Source of the DNA: Acidobacteriota bacterium
GTDB lineage: Bacteria; Acidobacteriota; Terriglobia; Terriglobales; Acidobacteriaceae
Direction: 5' to 3'
Length of the DNA stretch: 64,000 nt
NCBI GenBank assembly: GCA_021780315.1
Contig: JAJXYY010000042.1
Coordinates: 62,001-126,000 of the forward strand
Shown: positions 51,124 to 58,675 of the stretch, piece after piece
Layout of the letters: every line of letters starts with the position of its first letter
Numbering within the stretch: the stretch's first letter is position 1
Made by a program: the position numbers and the translations under genes
Notes under the pieces: generated by a model
What the model was told of the DNA's origin: nothing
Seen by the model: only the letters and a program-made list of their open reading frames with translations
Database searches by the model: none

Positions 51124-51942
51124 ATGAGTGTGACCAATCCATTTGATATCGTGAACGTGCCTGTGGGGCGCGGGAGACTTTTTCTGATTGCAGGGCCGTG
51201 TGTGCTGGAGTCTGAGCGACATGCCCGGATGCTGGCGGACTCGATCCAGCGGATCACGTCGGACCTGGGTATTCCTTACATCTTCAAGGCGAGCTACGAC
51301 AAGGCGAATCGGACGTCGATCAAGAGCTTTCGTGGGCCGGGACTGGTGGAGGGTTGCCGGATACTGCAGGCGATAGGCCAGAGCACGGGACTGCCGGTGC
51401 TGACCGATGTGCATACAGCAGTGGACTGCGAGGCGGTGGCGGAGGCGGTGGATGTGCTGCAGATTCCGGCGTTTCTGTGCCGCCAGACGGACCTGCTGAT
51501 TGCGGCTGCGGAGACGGGCCGGGCGATCAATGTGAAGAAGGGCCAGTTTGTTTCGCCGTGGGACATGCGCCATGCGGTGGAGAAGATTCGCGAGAGCGGC
51601 AATGTGCGGGTGTGTCTGACGGAGCGGGGGGCAAGCTTCGGGTACAACAACCTAGTGGTGGATATGCGTTCGTTGCCGATTATGCGGGGATTTGCGCCGG
51701 TGGTGTTCGATGGGACGCACTCGGTGCAGACGCCCTCGGCAGGCAATGGGGTGAGCGGCGGACAGCCGGAGTTTATCCCGGTGCTGACGCGAGCGGCGGT
51801 GGCGGCGGGGGTGGATGGGGTGTTTCTGGAAGTGCATGACAACCCGGCGGAGGCGAAGTCGGATGGGGCGAATGCGCTGCATCTGAACAAGCTGAAGGGT
51901 GTACTGGAGCAGTTGCTGGCAGTTCATGCGGCGGTGCAGTAG
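51124..51942 (+). CDS. kdsA: 3-deoxy-D-manno-octulosonate-8-phosphate synthase
   Basis: 272 residues. It condenses phosphoenolpyruvate with arabinose-5-phosphate to KDO-8-phosphate for lipopolysaccharide. Motifs: FLIAGPCVLES (the Cys marks the metal-dependent class; the metal-independent type has Asn there), FKASYDKANRTS, GLPVLTDVHTA, IPAFLCRQTDLL, KKGQFVSPWDM, LTERGASFGYNN, DGTHSVQ and LEVHDNPAEAKSDG. TATGGT (51112-51117) ends 6 nt before the second of two ATGs, which I therefore use (51124). Confidence 0.95.
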   Translation: MSVTNPFDIVNVPVGRGRLFLIAGPCVLESERHARMLADSIQRITSDLGIPYIFKASYDKANRTSIKSFRGPGLVEGCRILQAIGQSTGLPVLTDVHTAVDCEAVAEAVDVLQIPAFLCRQTDLLIAAAETGRAINVKKGQFVSPWDMRHAVEKIRESGNVRVCLTERGASFGYNNLVVDMRSLPIMRGFAPVVFDGTHSVQTPSAGNGVSGGQPEFIPVLTRAAVAAGVDGVFLEVHDNPAEAKSDGANALHLNKLKGVLEQLLAVHAAVQ

Positions 51943-51965
51943 GGGTGTCTGGATGGATAAGGTTA

Positions 51966-51992
51966 AAAAAAACGGCCCCTCATTGAGGGGCC
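51966..51992 (-). terminator. Hairpin terminator of the OmpA-like gene
   Basis: Stem GGCCCCTC / GAGGGGCC (51974-51981, 51985-51992) with loop ATT. Read on the - strand it is followed by a run of eight T, so it mainly terminates the OmpA-like gene; kdsA converges on it. Confidence 0.85.
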
Positions 51993-52111
51993 AATCTGCC
52001 TTGGTTCTCTCTGGTTAGGAGAGGGTTTTGCGGGTGCGCTCTTAGTCGCTATCCCAGCAAACTTGCGGGTAGTGGAGGAAGTGTTTTTCTCCACCACCCT
52101 GAGGGGGAGGG

Positions 52112-53035
52112 CTACTGATTCGCCGCTGGTGCGCTCACTCCGCTGGTGGCGGAGGAGGTTGGTGGCACGGAAGGAGCGGTGTTGCTGGCGGTGGTGGCTC
52201 CCATCGTGGCCAAACTGTTGTGGAGCAAGGTGACGCGAACGCCGTTTACGATAGCCTTTTCGCCATCGGTGGACTTGGCGGTGTTTTTGCCGAGGCCGGT
52301 GCGATAGATGCGGTAGACGGGGACCTGATGCTCGGTGACGAGGTAGCGGACGACGGCATCGGCCATGGCCTGCGAGGACTGAACGCCGGAGCGGCTGTAG
52401 CCCTGGACTTCGACGATGTAGCCTTTCTCGTTGGCGAGCTTGGTGGCAAGATCGTCGAGGTCAGACTTGGCGGTGGGGCCGAGGGTGGTGCGGCCAGCGA
52501 CGAAGGGCACCTCTGTGGAGGTGACGGTCTGGAACTGATCGAGGTTGCTGACGGTACCGTTGAGCGAGTCCGTGCGGGTGCTGGCGGTGGTGGCGAGCGT
52601 GTGGGCAGCTGCGGCACGGTCGGCAGCTTGCTGGGCGTGCTGGTCAGCGGTGGTGGCAGCGGTCATGGCGCGGTTGATGCCGGCCTGGGCGCGTCCGTCG
52701 ACATCCTTGATGTCATTGGCGTTCTTGGCCTGGAGTTGGTCAAGTTCGTTGGTGCGGTCCTTGATGGGATTGATCTGACGATTTACCCACTTTTTGCGGG
52801 CCAGCGGGTTGAGGTGGCCCCAGAAGCCTTCCTTAGACTGCATTTCGAGGGGCTTGCCGGTGGCGTAGGTGGCCTTGTCGTCGGGATTCATGGCGCCAGA
52901 GGTAGAGCTGGCGGCTGGATCGGCGGTGGGGGTGGACTGAGGTGCCGGGGCGCTCGACTGGGCGAACGCGGAGACGCTGAGGGCGGTGCCAAGTACCAGT
53001 GTGGAGAAGAAGTATTTGTTCTGTGTGTTCGACAT
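52112..53035 (-). CDS. OmpA-like (C-terminal domain) exported protein
   Basis: 307 residues. Signal peptide ends at SVSAFAQ. Residues 27-60 are Ser/Thr/Pro/Ala linker, 90-165 a long Ala/Thr-rich helical stretch (AGINRAMTAATTADQHAQQAADRAAAAHTLA), then a peptidoglycan-associating OmpA-like domain (VPFVAGRTTLGPTAKSDLDDLATKL, YIVEVQGYSRSGVQSSQAMADAVVRYLVTEHQVPVYRIYRTGLG, VNGVRVTLL). The classic Asp and Arg that contact peptidoglycan are only partly kept (SRSG for TDxxG), so binding may differ. AGGAG lies 10 nt before the ATG. Confidence 0.85.
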   Translation of the reverse strand: MSNTQNKYFFSTLVLGTALSVSAFAQSSAPAPQSTPTADPAASSTSGAMNPDDKATYATGKPLEMQSKEGFWGHLNPLARKKWVNRQINPIKDRTNELDQLQAKNANDIKDVDGRAQAGINRAMTAATTADQHAQQAADRAAAAHTLATTASTRTDSLNGTVSNLDQFQTVTSTEVPFVAGRTTLGPTAKSDLDDLATKLANEKGYIVEVQGYSRSGVQSSQAMADAVVRYLVTEHQVPVYRIYRTGLGKNTAKSTDGEKAIVNGVRVTLLHNSLATMGATTASNTAPSVPPTSSATSGVSAPAANQ

Positions 53036-53270
53036 GTTGTTTTTACTCCTGATCGAAACTGAATCTGCCCGGTACTGCGACGTTCAACGCAGGAGATAAG
53101 AGCAAGCAGCGTGCCAAACTGGCGCACGATTACTAACACGTTGATAAGGATTGGGTTATGTAGAGACAAGAGGGTTGGAGCGGGGCGGGGATTCTTATCG
53201 TGGGCGGTAAAATCTACCCGCCGCCGTGTAAGTATTGCCTTGGAGCGGCGGGTGGCTGTCCGGTGAAGAG

Positions 53271-53831
53271 CTATCTGGTTTCAACGTGGATGATGCGGAT
53301 CTCGGGGAGCTGAACGTTCCAGTTGGCGGGGATGGTTTCGAAGATGAGGCGGAACTCACGGTCGTCGGCGGGCTTGAGGGGAGCGGCGCTGACGGGCTGG
53401 GTATCGACGTAGGGTTGATGGGTGCGGATGAGGGAGAGGGGGAGGGTTTCGACGTAAGGGGGCATCTGCTCGTCGTTGCGGAAGATGACCTGAACGGTGA
53501 TCGCGGAGACGGTCTGGGCACCGGTGTTCTGGATGTGACCGTCGATGAAGGTGGACTTGCCGCCGGAGAGGCTGGTGGACTCGCTCATGGCGATCTGGGC
53601 GAGGGGAAGGTTGGCGGCGTAGGCTGCGAGGGGCTGGATGGTGTTGGCAGGGGGGGCGGACTTGCGACGGCCAGAGAAGAGCAAAAGGCCAACGGCGACC
53701 AGGACGACGAGACCAGCGATGACCCATGCGGTGACGGGGGTAGTGGAGGCAGGGGGCTGGTCGGGAGAGAAGAGTGCCGTGGGAGAGGCTTGCGGCTGGA
53801 AGTGCTGCGGGTCGCTGGTGGGGTCGCTCAT
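53271..53831 (-). CDS. Membrane-anchored DUF2393/FxLYD-like protein
   Basis: 186 residues: a cytosolic Pro/Ser/Gln-rich N-terminus, one membrane helix (about 34-53, VTAWVIAGLVVLVAVGLLLF), then a periplasmic beta-sandwich (STFIDGHIQNTGAQTVSAITVQVIFRNDE, EFRLIFETIPANWNVQLPEIRIIHVETR) of the kind annotated DUF2393 or FxLYD. Role unknown. Monocistronic between the OmpA-like gene and a small + strand gene. Confidence 0.78.
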   Translation of the reverse strand: MSDPTSDPQHFQPQASPTALFSPDQPPASTTPVTAWVIAGLVVLVAVGLLLFSGRRKSAPPANTIQPLAAYAANLPLAQIAMSESTSLSGGKSTFIDGHIQNTGAQTVSAITVQVIFRNDEQMPPYVETLPLSLIRTHQPYVDTQPVSAAPLKPADDREFRLIFETIPANWNVQLPEIRIIHVETR

Positions 53832-54026
53832 GAGGGGAATTTTATACCGCAGGATGGGAGGGAGCGTGGGCCGGAAGCGGTGCGACAGGATGGGGTGGGG
53901 GAGAAGCCAGCGAGATACCCCGAACGAAAGTGGTAGTCACGTTTACATAATATTTATTTGCGCAGAGAACGATCCGGTTGATGATGACGATACAGAAAGT
54001 CTAGGGGCCGTGCGGAGGCGAGCGTG

Positions 54027-54218
54027 ATGATAGGCCAGAACGGCGAGGATGTAATGGGCGGGATTGGCTCCGGCTGTCATGCGGTGGCCGGCGGACCGCA
54101 GGGGGCATTTGTGGAGGGGCAGCCGGTGACTGGGCTGTCGACGCTCTCTACGGAAGAGGTGATTTACCGGATTGCGGCCCTGACGGCGGCGATCTTTCTG
54201 CTGGCTTCGATGGTTTAG
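54027..54218 (+). CDS. Small tail-anchored-type hypothetical protein
   Basis: 63 residues. A polar Gly-rich N-terminus (IGQNGEDVMGGIGSGCHAVAGG) and a C-terminal hydrophobic helix (IYRIAALTAAIFLLASMV). GGAGG lies 8 nt before the ATG, which is the main support. An AT-rich promoter-like stretch (TTTACATAATATTTATT, about 53941-53957) lies 75 bases upstream. No family recognised. Confidence 0.55.
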   Translation: MIGQNGEDVMGGIGSGCHAVAGGPQGAFVEGQPVTGLSTLSTEEVIYRIAALTAAIFLLASMV

Positions 54219-54272
54219 CGCAGGCTGGCGGGTCGGGACTGGGGTGGCGGTTCCCTGCTCCGGTAAAGCTGG

Positions 54273-55055
54273 TCAGGCGAAGCTGGCGCGTTTGACCCGT
54301 TGGCGGAAGTCCTCTCCCTGCATTTCTACGACGACACACATTTCCTGGAGGCGGGAGCGCATGCGTTCACCGATGCGGTCGCCGAGGGTTTCGCGGGCGA
54401 CGGCGCGGCGTGCTTCGGCGAAGCGGTCGTTGGGATCGCTGCTGGAGGCGGCTGCGCGGGGCTCATTGGCGAGGTTGGTGGTGATGATGGTGGAGCGGTT
54501 CTCGTTGTAGCGGCTGTTGAGGATGTAGGAGGTGGTGTCCCAGGACCAGTCGCTGGGAGTGATGTCGCCGAGGTCGTCGAGGACGAGGAGGTCACAGGTG
54601 ATGACGGATTTGAGGAGCTTGTCTTCGGCGCCGGCGGTGCGGAGGCTGTAGATGGCGCGGAGGTTGTCGAGGAGTTCTTTGTGCTCCCAGAAGACGCCGG
54701 TGGCGCCGCGGTCGGTGATGAGGGATTTGAGGATGCTGACGGAGAGGTGGGTTTTGCCGAGGCCGCTGGAGCCGGTGAAGAGCAGGCCTTTGCCTTCGGT
54801 CTCGATGGGGAAGCCATCGGCGAACCTGCGGGCGGTGCGGAGGGCGGCTTTGATGCTTTCGTTGGCGGATTTGTGGACGGTCTCGTAGCTATCGAGGGAG
54901 CAGAGTTCGTAGCGGCGGGGGATGCGTGCCTGCTGGAGGTTGCGGGCGGCGCGGCGGAGGAGGCGGCACTCGCAGGGCTGGGCGAAGCGATGACCGTCGG
55001 GTTGCTGGACGACGCGGAGGCCTGAGCCTTCGCAGATGGGGCAGTGATCTTGCAT
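54273..55055 (-). CDS. DnaC/DnaI-like AAA+ ATPase
   Basis: 260 residues. An N-terminal Cys-rich zinc element (CPICEGSGLRV ... CECRLLR) precedes the AAA+ core: Walker A TGSSGLGKTHL, Walker B CDLLVLDDLGD, sensor ITTNL and a C-terminal Arg (ERMRSRLQEMCVVVEMQG). It matches helicase loaders of the DnaC/DnaI/IstB-like group; in a chromosomal single-gene setting a role in DnaB loading is likely but unproven. Not next to a transposase, which argues against IstB. TACTAA ends 7 nt before the ATG and no ribosome site is seen. Confidence 0.88.
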   Translation of the reverse strand: MQDHCPICEGSGLRVVQQPDGHRFAQPCECRLLRRAARNLQQARIPRRYELCSLDSYETVHKSANESIKAALRTARRFADGFPIETEGKGLLFTGSSGLGKTHLSVSILKSLITDRGATGVFWEHKELLDNLRAIYSLRTAGAEDKLLKSVITCDLLVLDDLGDITPSDWSWDTTSYILNSRYNENRSTIITTNLANEPRAAASSSDPNDRFAEARRAVARETLGDRIGERMRSRLQEMCVVVEMQGEDFRQRVKRASFA

Positions 55056-55263
55056 TCGAGCTTTAGTATCGCAGCAGATGAATCGGATTGCAGGGTGTGG
55101 GAATCAAAGGTAAACTGAGGAAAGTGTCTCATCTGTCCCTGACGGGAAGATGACGGCGGCGCGACAGGCAGATCGATGTGACGTGAAGACGACCGTTGCA
55201 AGCGAACCGCGGGCCGGCAAGGGCATGAAGATCAATACGCTCAGCTAGATAAGGACAGTTACG

Positions 55264-55515
55264 ATGCCAAAAGAAGGAATTCACCCGAAGTACGACATGA
55301 TCACCGTGAAGTGCGCGTGCGGCAACAATTTTGAAACCCGCTCGACCCACAAGGGCGATATCGTGTTGGAAATCTGCGCTGCCTGCCACCCATTCTTCAC
55401 CGGTAAGCAGAAGCTGATCGACACGGCAGGTCGCGTGGAGCGCTTCCGTCGCAAGTTTGCTAAGTCGGATGCTGGCAAAGCGGATGCAGCAGCCAAGACC
55501 GAGACCGTCAACTAA
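55264..55515 (+). CDS. rpmE: 50S ribosomal protein L31
   Basis: 83 residues, starts [11 protein letters not shown]. The zinc-binding ('C+') form: [34 protein letters not shown], with CxC and CxxC pairs. An Ala/Lys tail (residues 66-83) extends past the ~66-residue core. AAGGACAG lies before the ATG. It belongs to the large ribosomal subunit and also helps zinc storage in some species. A hairpin terminator follows. Confidence 0.97.
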   Translation: MPKEGIHPKYDMITVKCACGNNFETRSTHKGDIVLEICAACHPFFTGKQKLIDTAGRVERFRRKFAKSDAGKADAAAKTETVN

Positions 55516-55537
55516 GCGGAGACCAAACCAATCCACC

Positions 55538-55566
55538 AAGGGCCTCCGCCAGTGCGGGGGCCTTTT
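55538..55566 (+). terminator. Hairpin terminator after rpmE
   Basis: AAGGGCCTCCGC pairs with GCGGGGGCCTT (11 bp with one bulged G and one T-G pair), loop CAGT, ending in TTTT. Confidence 0.75.
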
Positions 55567-55640
55567 GTGCAGGGGCTGGAAGTAGAAAGCTAGAATTCAG
55601 AATTGCAAAAGACTTTAAGACTTTTTGTTTATTTTTCTTT

Positions 55641-56921
55641 ATGAAGAAGCGATACACCCTCGAACAGAAGCGCTGGGATGACCCGGTGGACCATGCGATG
55701 CCTGAGCATACGCGGGTTCCGGCGGAGCTCGCGATCGGCAACGTGCGGATTGCTCCGGCGACGGTGCTGGCCCCGATGGCGGGGGTGACGGACACGGTGT
55801 TTCGACGGTTTATCAAGAATGCGAGCCAGTTCTCTGCTGCGAGTGCGGCTGCAGACGGCGATGTGGAGCAGGCTACTTCGAATCAGCAGTCGGGTTGCGG
55901 GCTGATCATGACGGAGTTCACTTCGGCGGATGGGCTTTCGCGGATGCGAGAGACGAAGCGGAAGCGGTATCTGACGTACTACGACGATGAGCACCCGATC
56001 TCGGCGCAGTTGTTTGGGTCGAATCCGGCGACACTGGCGGACTCGGCGCGGATTGTGCAGGACGCGGGTTTTGATCTGGTGGATTTGAATTTGGGGTGTC
56101 CGGCGAAGCGCGTGGTGGCGTGCAATGGTGGCTCGGGGTTGCTGCGGGATTTGCCGCTGATTGAGACGATCTTCAAGGCGGTGCGGGCGGCGGTGTCGAT
56201 TCCCTTCACCGTGAAGTTTCGGATGGGTTGGAACGATTCCAACATCGTTTGTGTCGAGTTGGCGAAGATGGCGGAGGACTGCGGGTTGAACGCGGTGGCG
56301 CTGCATGCGCGGACTCGTGAGGACGGGTACACGGGGCAGGCGCGCTGGGAGTACATTGCCGCGGTGAAGGATGCGGTGGGGATTCCGGTGATTGGGAACG
56401 GAGATATTCGCACGCCGGAGGATGCTGCGGCGATGGTGGATGCGACGCACTGCGATGCGGTGATGATTGGCCGGGCGGCGCCGAGCAATCCGTGGATCTT
56501 TCGGCAGATTGCGCAGTACACGGCTTCGAAGGAGGCTACAGGGGTTGGGACGTACGACCTGCCGACGGACCAGGACCGGTACCGGATGATCAAGACGTAC
56601 TTCGAGATGCTGGTGGATGAGATTGCGCTGGAAGAGGCGGCGGAGGCTGCTCGGGCAGCGGCTTTGACGGCGGCGGGGCAGTTGGCCCGGGAGGCCAGGA
56701 ACAGGGATTGCGTGGGCAAGATGAAGCAGTTTGCAAGCTGGTTTACGCATGGCGTTCCGGGGGGCGGGGCGTTGCGGAAGCAGATCTTTGAGGCTAAGAA
56801 TGGTGGGCTGGTACTGGGGGCGGTAGAGGCGTTCTTTGCTGGGCGGGAGGAGAGTGCGGAGAGCTTGGAAGATTCGGCTGCGGATGAGGTGATGGCTTCG
56901 GCTGGGGCTTACTGCGACTAG
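55641..56921 (+). CDS. dusB: tRNA-dihydrouridine synthase, DusB type
   Basis: 426 residues, about 90 longer than usual. FMN-binding TIM-barrel motifs: PATVLAPMAGVTDTVFRR, the catalytic Cys in DLNLGCPAKRVVACNGGSGLL, FTVKFRMGW, ALHARTREDGYTG, VIGNGDIRTPEDA and DAVMIGRAAPSNPWIF. Extra segments lie at about 60-85 (NASQFSAASAAADGDVEQATSN) and 300-345 (Ala/Glu-rich helices). It reduces uridines in tRNA D-loops with NADPH. The 40 bases before the ATG are T-rich (TTTTTGTTTATTTTTCTTT) with no ribosome site; an internal start near 55701 cannot be excluded. Confidence 0.93.
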   Translation: MKKRYTLEQKRWDDPVDHAMPEHTRVPAELAIGNVRIAPATVLAPMAGVTDTVFRRFIKNASQFSAASAAADGDVEQATSNQQSGCGLIMTEFTSADGLSRMRETKRKRYLTYYDDEHPISAQLFGSNPATLADSARIVQDAGFDLVDLNLGCPAKRVVACNGGSGLLRDLPLIETIFKAVRAAVSIPFTVKFRMGWNDSNIVCVELAKMAEDCGLNAVALHARTREDGYTGQARWEYIAAVKDAVGIPVIGNGDIRTPEDAAAMVDATHCDAVMIGRAAPSNPWIFRQIAQYTASKEATGVGTYDLPTDQDRYRMIKTYFEMLVDEIALEEAAEAARAAALTAAGQLAREARNRDCVGKMKQFASWFTHGVPGGGALRKQIFEAKNGGLVLGAVEAFFAGREESAESLEDSAADEVMASAGAYCD

Positions 56922-56974
56922 GGGTGGTCTGGGTTGGTCATGCGATTTCTCCTTTCTCCGGCTTTGCCGAGAGG

Positions 56975-57040
56975 GTACCCCCATGGGAGATTGCTATGCT
57001 TAAGCTCTTTTGATTTAGTTAGATGCTAAAAACGGCTTCG
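56975..57040. repeat. Dispersed intergenic repeat, diverged copy 3
   Basis: GTACCCCC at 56975, then AAGCTCTTTTGATTTAGTTAG (57002-57022 region) resembling the 12114 unit, followed by ATGCTAAAAAC. The similarity to copies 1 and 2 is partial, so this assignment is tentative. Confidence 0.45.
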
Positions 57041-57090
57041 GTAAAGGCAAAACTAGCTGCACTAACTCAATTCTTACACTCCTCGCTCTT

Positions 57091-57942
57091 TTAGCGATGA
57101 TGCCCACTCGCGCGCTCAGCCATAGACTCCCAGTCTTTGGCGTCTCCGCATCCCACAAACCCTGGTCCTTGACCAACAATCTCAACCATTTCTCTGCACA
57201 ACCTCATCCTTTTTTGGTTCCCAAATCCGTCATCAAATTGCACATCAACCACTACCCTGACGATCTCGCTTCGAAAATCGAGGTAATTTGCAGGAGGGTT
57301 ATCAATAGTGAAATTCATGTTTTGGCCACCGGTTGGAATAATGGCTGTGTCGGGGAAAGTCTTGCTTTGAGATTGAATTACCTTTCCTCGCAGGTCCGAT
57401 CTCGTAAATCTGCTTTTTCCGGAGAAATTGGTAGCCGTCGTCTTTCCGTCATTCGCTATACTTATCCCTACCGTTCCATAAACCCCGCCAAACTGTTGGA
57501 TCGCTACCACCGCTCGGATATATGCCCCCTGCGTAGCAGCAAGGAGGGTGTGCGTTTCTTCGTTGGCGGTATCCGCCGCATCAACTTGCTTCTGCATCTT
57601 GACCAAAGTTTGATTCAACGCTTTGTCGCTGCCGTTGAGAGCTTCCCGCGTGAGCCGATTTGTCCACCTAATTTGTTGCCACTGCAAAATGGAAAACACC
57701 GTATAGACGATGAGTGCGGCGAGGCCAAGAAACTCTATCCCAAGAGTTACATCCTTGCGCCAATCGCAATTTTTCTCGGTTGGGTTGCTGCCTGCTGGGG
57801 CTGGTGGAAAGTGCGGAGGAGTAATGATGGGAGACAAGCATGGACTGGTTTGGCGATTGTTTGCGTTGGGTTTCTCGCTTCCGTCGCCGGAGGAATCACT
57901 TTTGGCATCAGGTTCCTGATGTTCTAACGATTGATCGCTCAT
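57091..57942 (-). CDS. Single-pass membrane protein, unknown function, AT-richer
   Basis: 283 residues from the ATG at 57942 (MSDQSLEHQEPD). A Ser/Pro/Asn-rich cytosolic stretch, then WRKDVTLGIEFLGLAALIVYTVFSILQWQQIRWTN with one membrane helix, a coiled-coil piece (SDKALNQTLVKMQKQVDAADTANEE) and a beta-rich C-terminal domain. This arrangement is common in accessory proteins of unknown role. Its GC is lower than the surroundings, hinting at acquisition. An open frame on the other strand spans the same bases but lacks any start signal. Confidence 0.75.
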   Translation of the reverse strand: MSDQSLEHQEPDAKSDSSGDGSEKPNANNRQTSPCLSPIITPPHFPPAPAGSNPTEKNCDWRKDVTLGIEFLGLAALIVYTVFSILQWQQIRWTNRLTREALNGSDKALNQTLVKMQKQVDAADTANEETHTLLAATQGAYIRAVVAIQQFGGVYGTVGISIANDGKTTATNFSGKSRFTRSDLRGKVIQSQSKTFPDTAIIPTGGQNMNFTIDNPPANYLDFRSEIVRVVVDVQFDDGFGNQKRMRLCREMVEIVGQGPGFVGCGDAKDWESMAERASGHHR

Positions 57943-58427
57943 GAGGTTTGAATGAAAAACAAGAACCAAAAGATACAGACGTGTGACTCATCCGAGCATA
58001 CTGACGCATTTGTCTATGCGCTATCCAAAATTTTTATCTTCTAAGCTCTACTTTAGTGGATTGAGTGGAACTAATTGTGAAACTTTATCTATTTTGTTTT
58101 GTAGTAGTTATGTGGGCTTGGGGCTTGACATGTGATTTTGCTGTTTTTTGGGGAATATTTTCTAGGGGAAAGCAGTAGCAAGAGCAAATGCGATAGATCT
58201 GTCGTTCCGGCTTCGCCTTCACTCCGGCCTTCGGCAGAGTGGTAGCGCCTGCGGCGGAGTGTTTTTTGGCACTGCTGAAGCCGTGCCCTTAAGCAAGGCG
58301 GGGGCTGGTGGCCTTGCTTACGGGTGATGTAACGTGCGGGAGGCTTTTATGGGTTGGAGGAAGACGGTCGCGCTTTGCGCGATGTCCCACTCATGCGATG
58401 AGGCCGCATGAATGGGGCACCCAGCCC
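57943..58427. other. AT-rich spacer plus hairpin cluster
   Basis: About 485 bases. The left 200 are AT-rich and featureless. From 58200 rightward the DNA is a chain of short palindromes, listed as the hairpin cluster. No gene seen. Confidence 0.6.
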
Positions 58428-58435
58428 TCATTCAT
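58262..58435. repeat. Cluster of consecutive hairpins ending in ATGGGGCACCC element, copy 2
   Basis: In order: GGCAC/GTGCC (around 58268-58287); TAAGCAAGGC/GCCTTGCTTA (58290-58299, 58311-58320, perfect 10 bp); TCGCGC/GCGCGA with loop TTT (58368-58382); TCATGCG/CGCATGA (58390-58410) followed by ATGGGGCACCC (58411-58421); then another TCATGCGG. The last hairpin shares its loop and tail with the element at 12378-12415. Confidence 0.7.
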
Positions 58436-58619
58436 GCGGATTCTTCTCTTTTGCCAAACGAATTTCGGCGATTCTGCGCATGGCTGTGCCGTGACCGAGT
58501 CTGCCCTCTGCTTTAGTTTGTTGCAATACCTGCAAAACAAAATCTGGGTTGCTATCCCACCACTCAGCTTCTTCTCGCTCGCTGTTGAACTTCGGTATCT
58601 CTGATACGTCGTTTTTCAT
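58428..58619 (-). CDS. Orphan CopG/BrnA-type antitoxin-like protein
   Basis: 63 residues: VSEIPKFNSEREEAEWWDSNPDFVLQVLQQ, the 'IPKFxSExEEAEWWD' opening of CopG-type antitoxins, then a short basic helix (GTAMRRIAEIRLAKEK). No BrnT- or RelE-like toxin gene lies on either side. The reading frame ends inside the hairpin cluster, so the C-terminus may be cut short by that element. Likely a remnant or a solitary regulator. Confidence 0.6.
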   Translation of the reverse strand: MKNDVSEIPKFNSEREEAEWWDSNPDFVLQVLQQTKAEGRLGHGTAMRRIAEIRLAKEKNPHE

Positions 58620-58675
58620 TTTTGATTCCGATCATTATGGACCGGCACGGTGAAGATAATTACGACAGCATAAGA

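Noticed and set aside
54273..55055. IstB transposition helper instead of a DnaC-like loader
   Set aside because: No IstA-type transposase or inverted repeats flank it, and it has the Cys-rich N-terminus of helicase loaders.
57097..57927. 276-codon open frame on the + strand
   Set aside because: Overlaps the - strand membrane protein gene, which has a coherent helix, coiled coil and domain pattern; the + frame lacks a ribosome site or family features.
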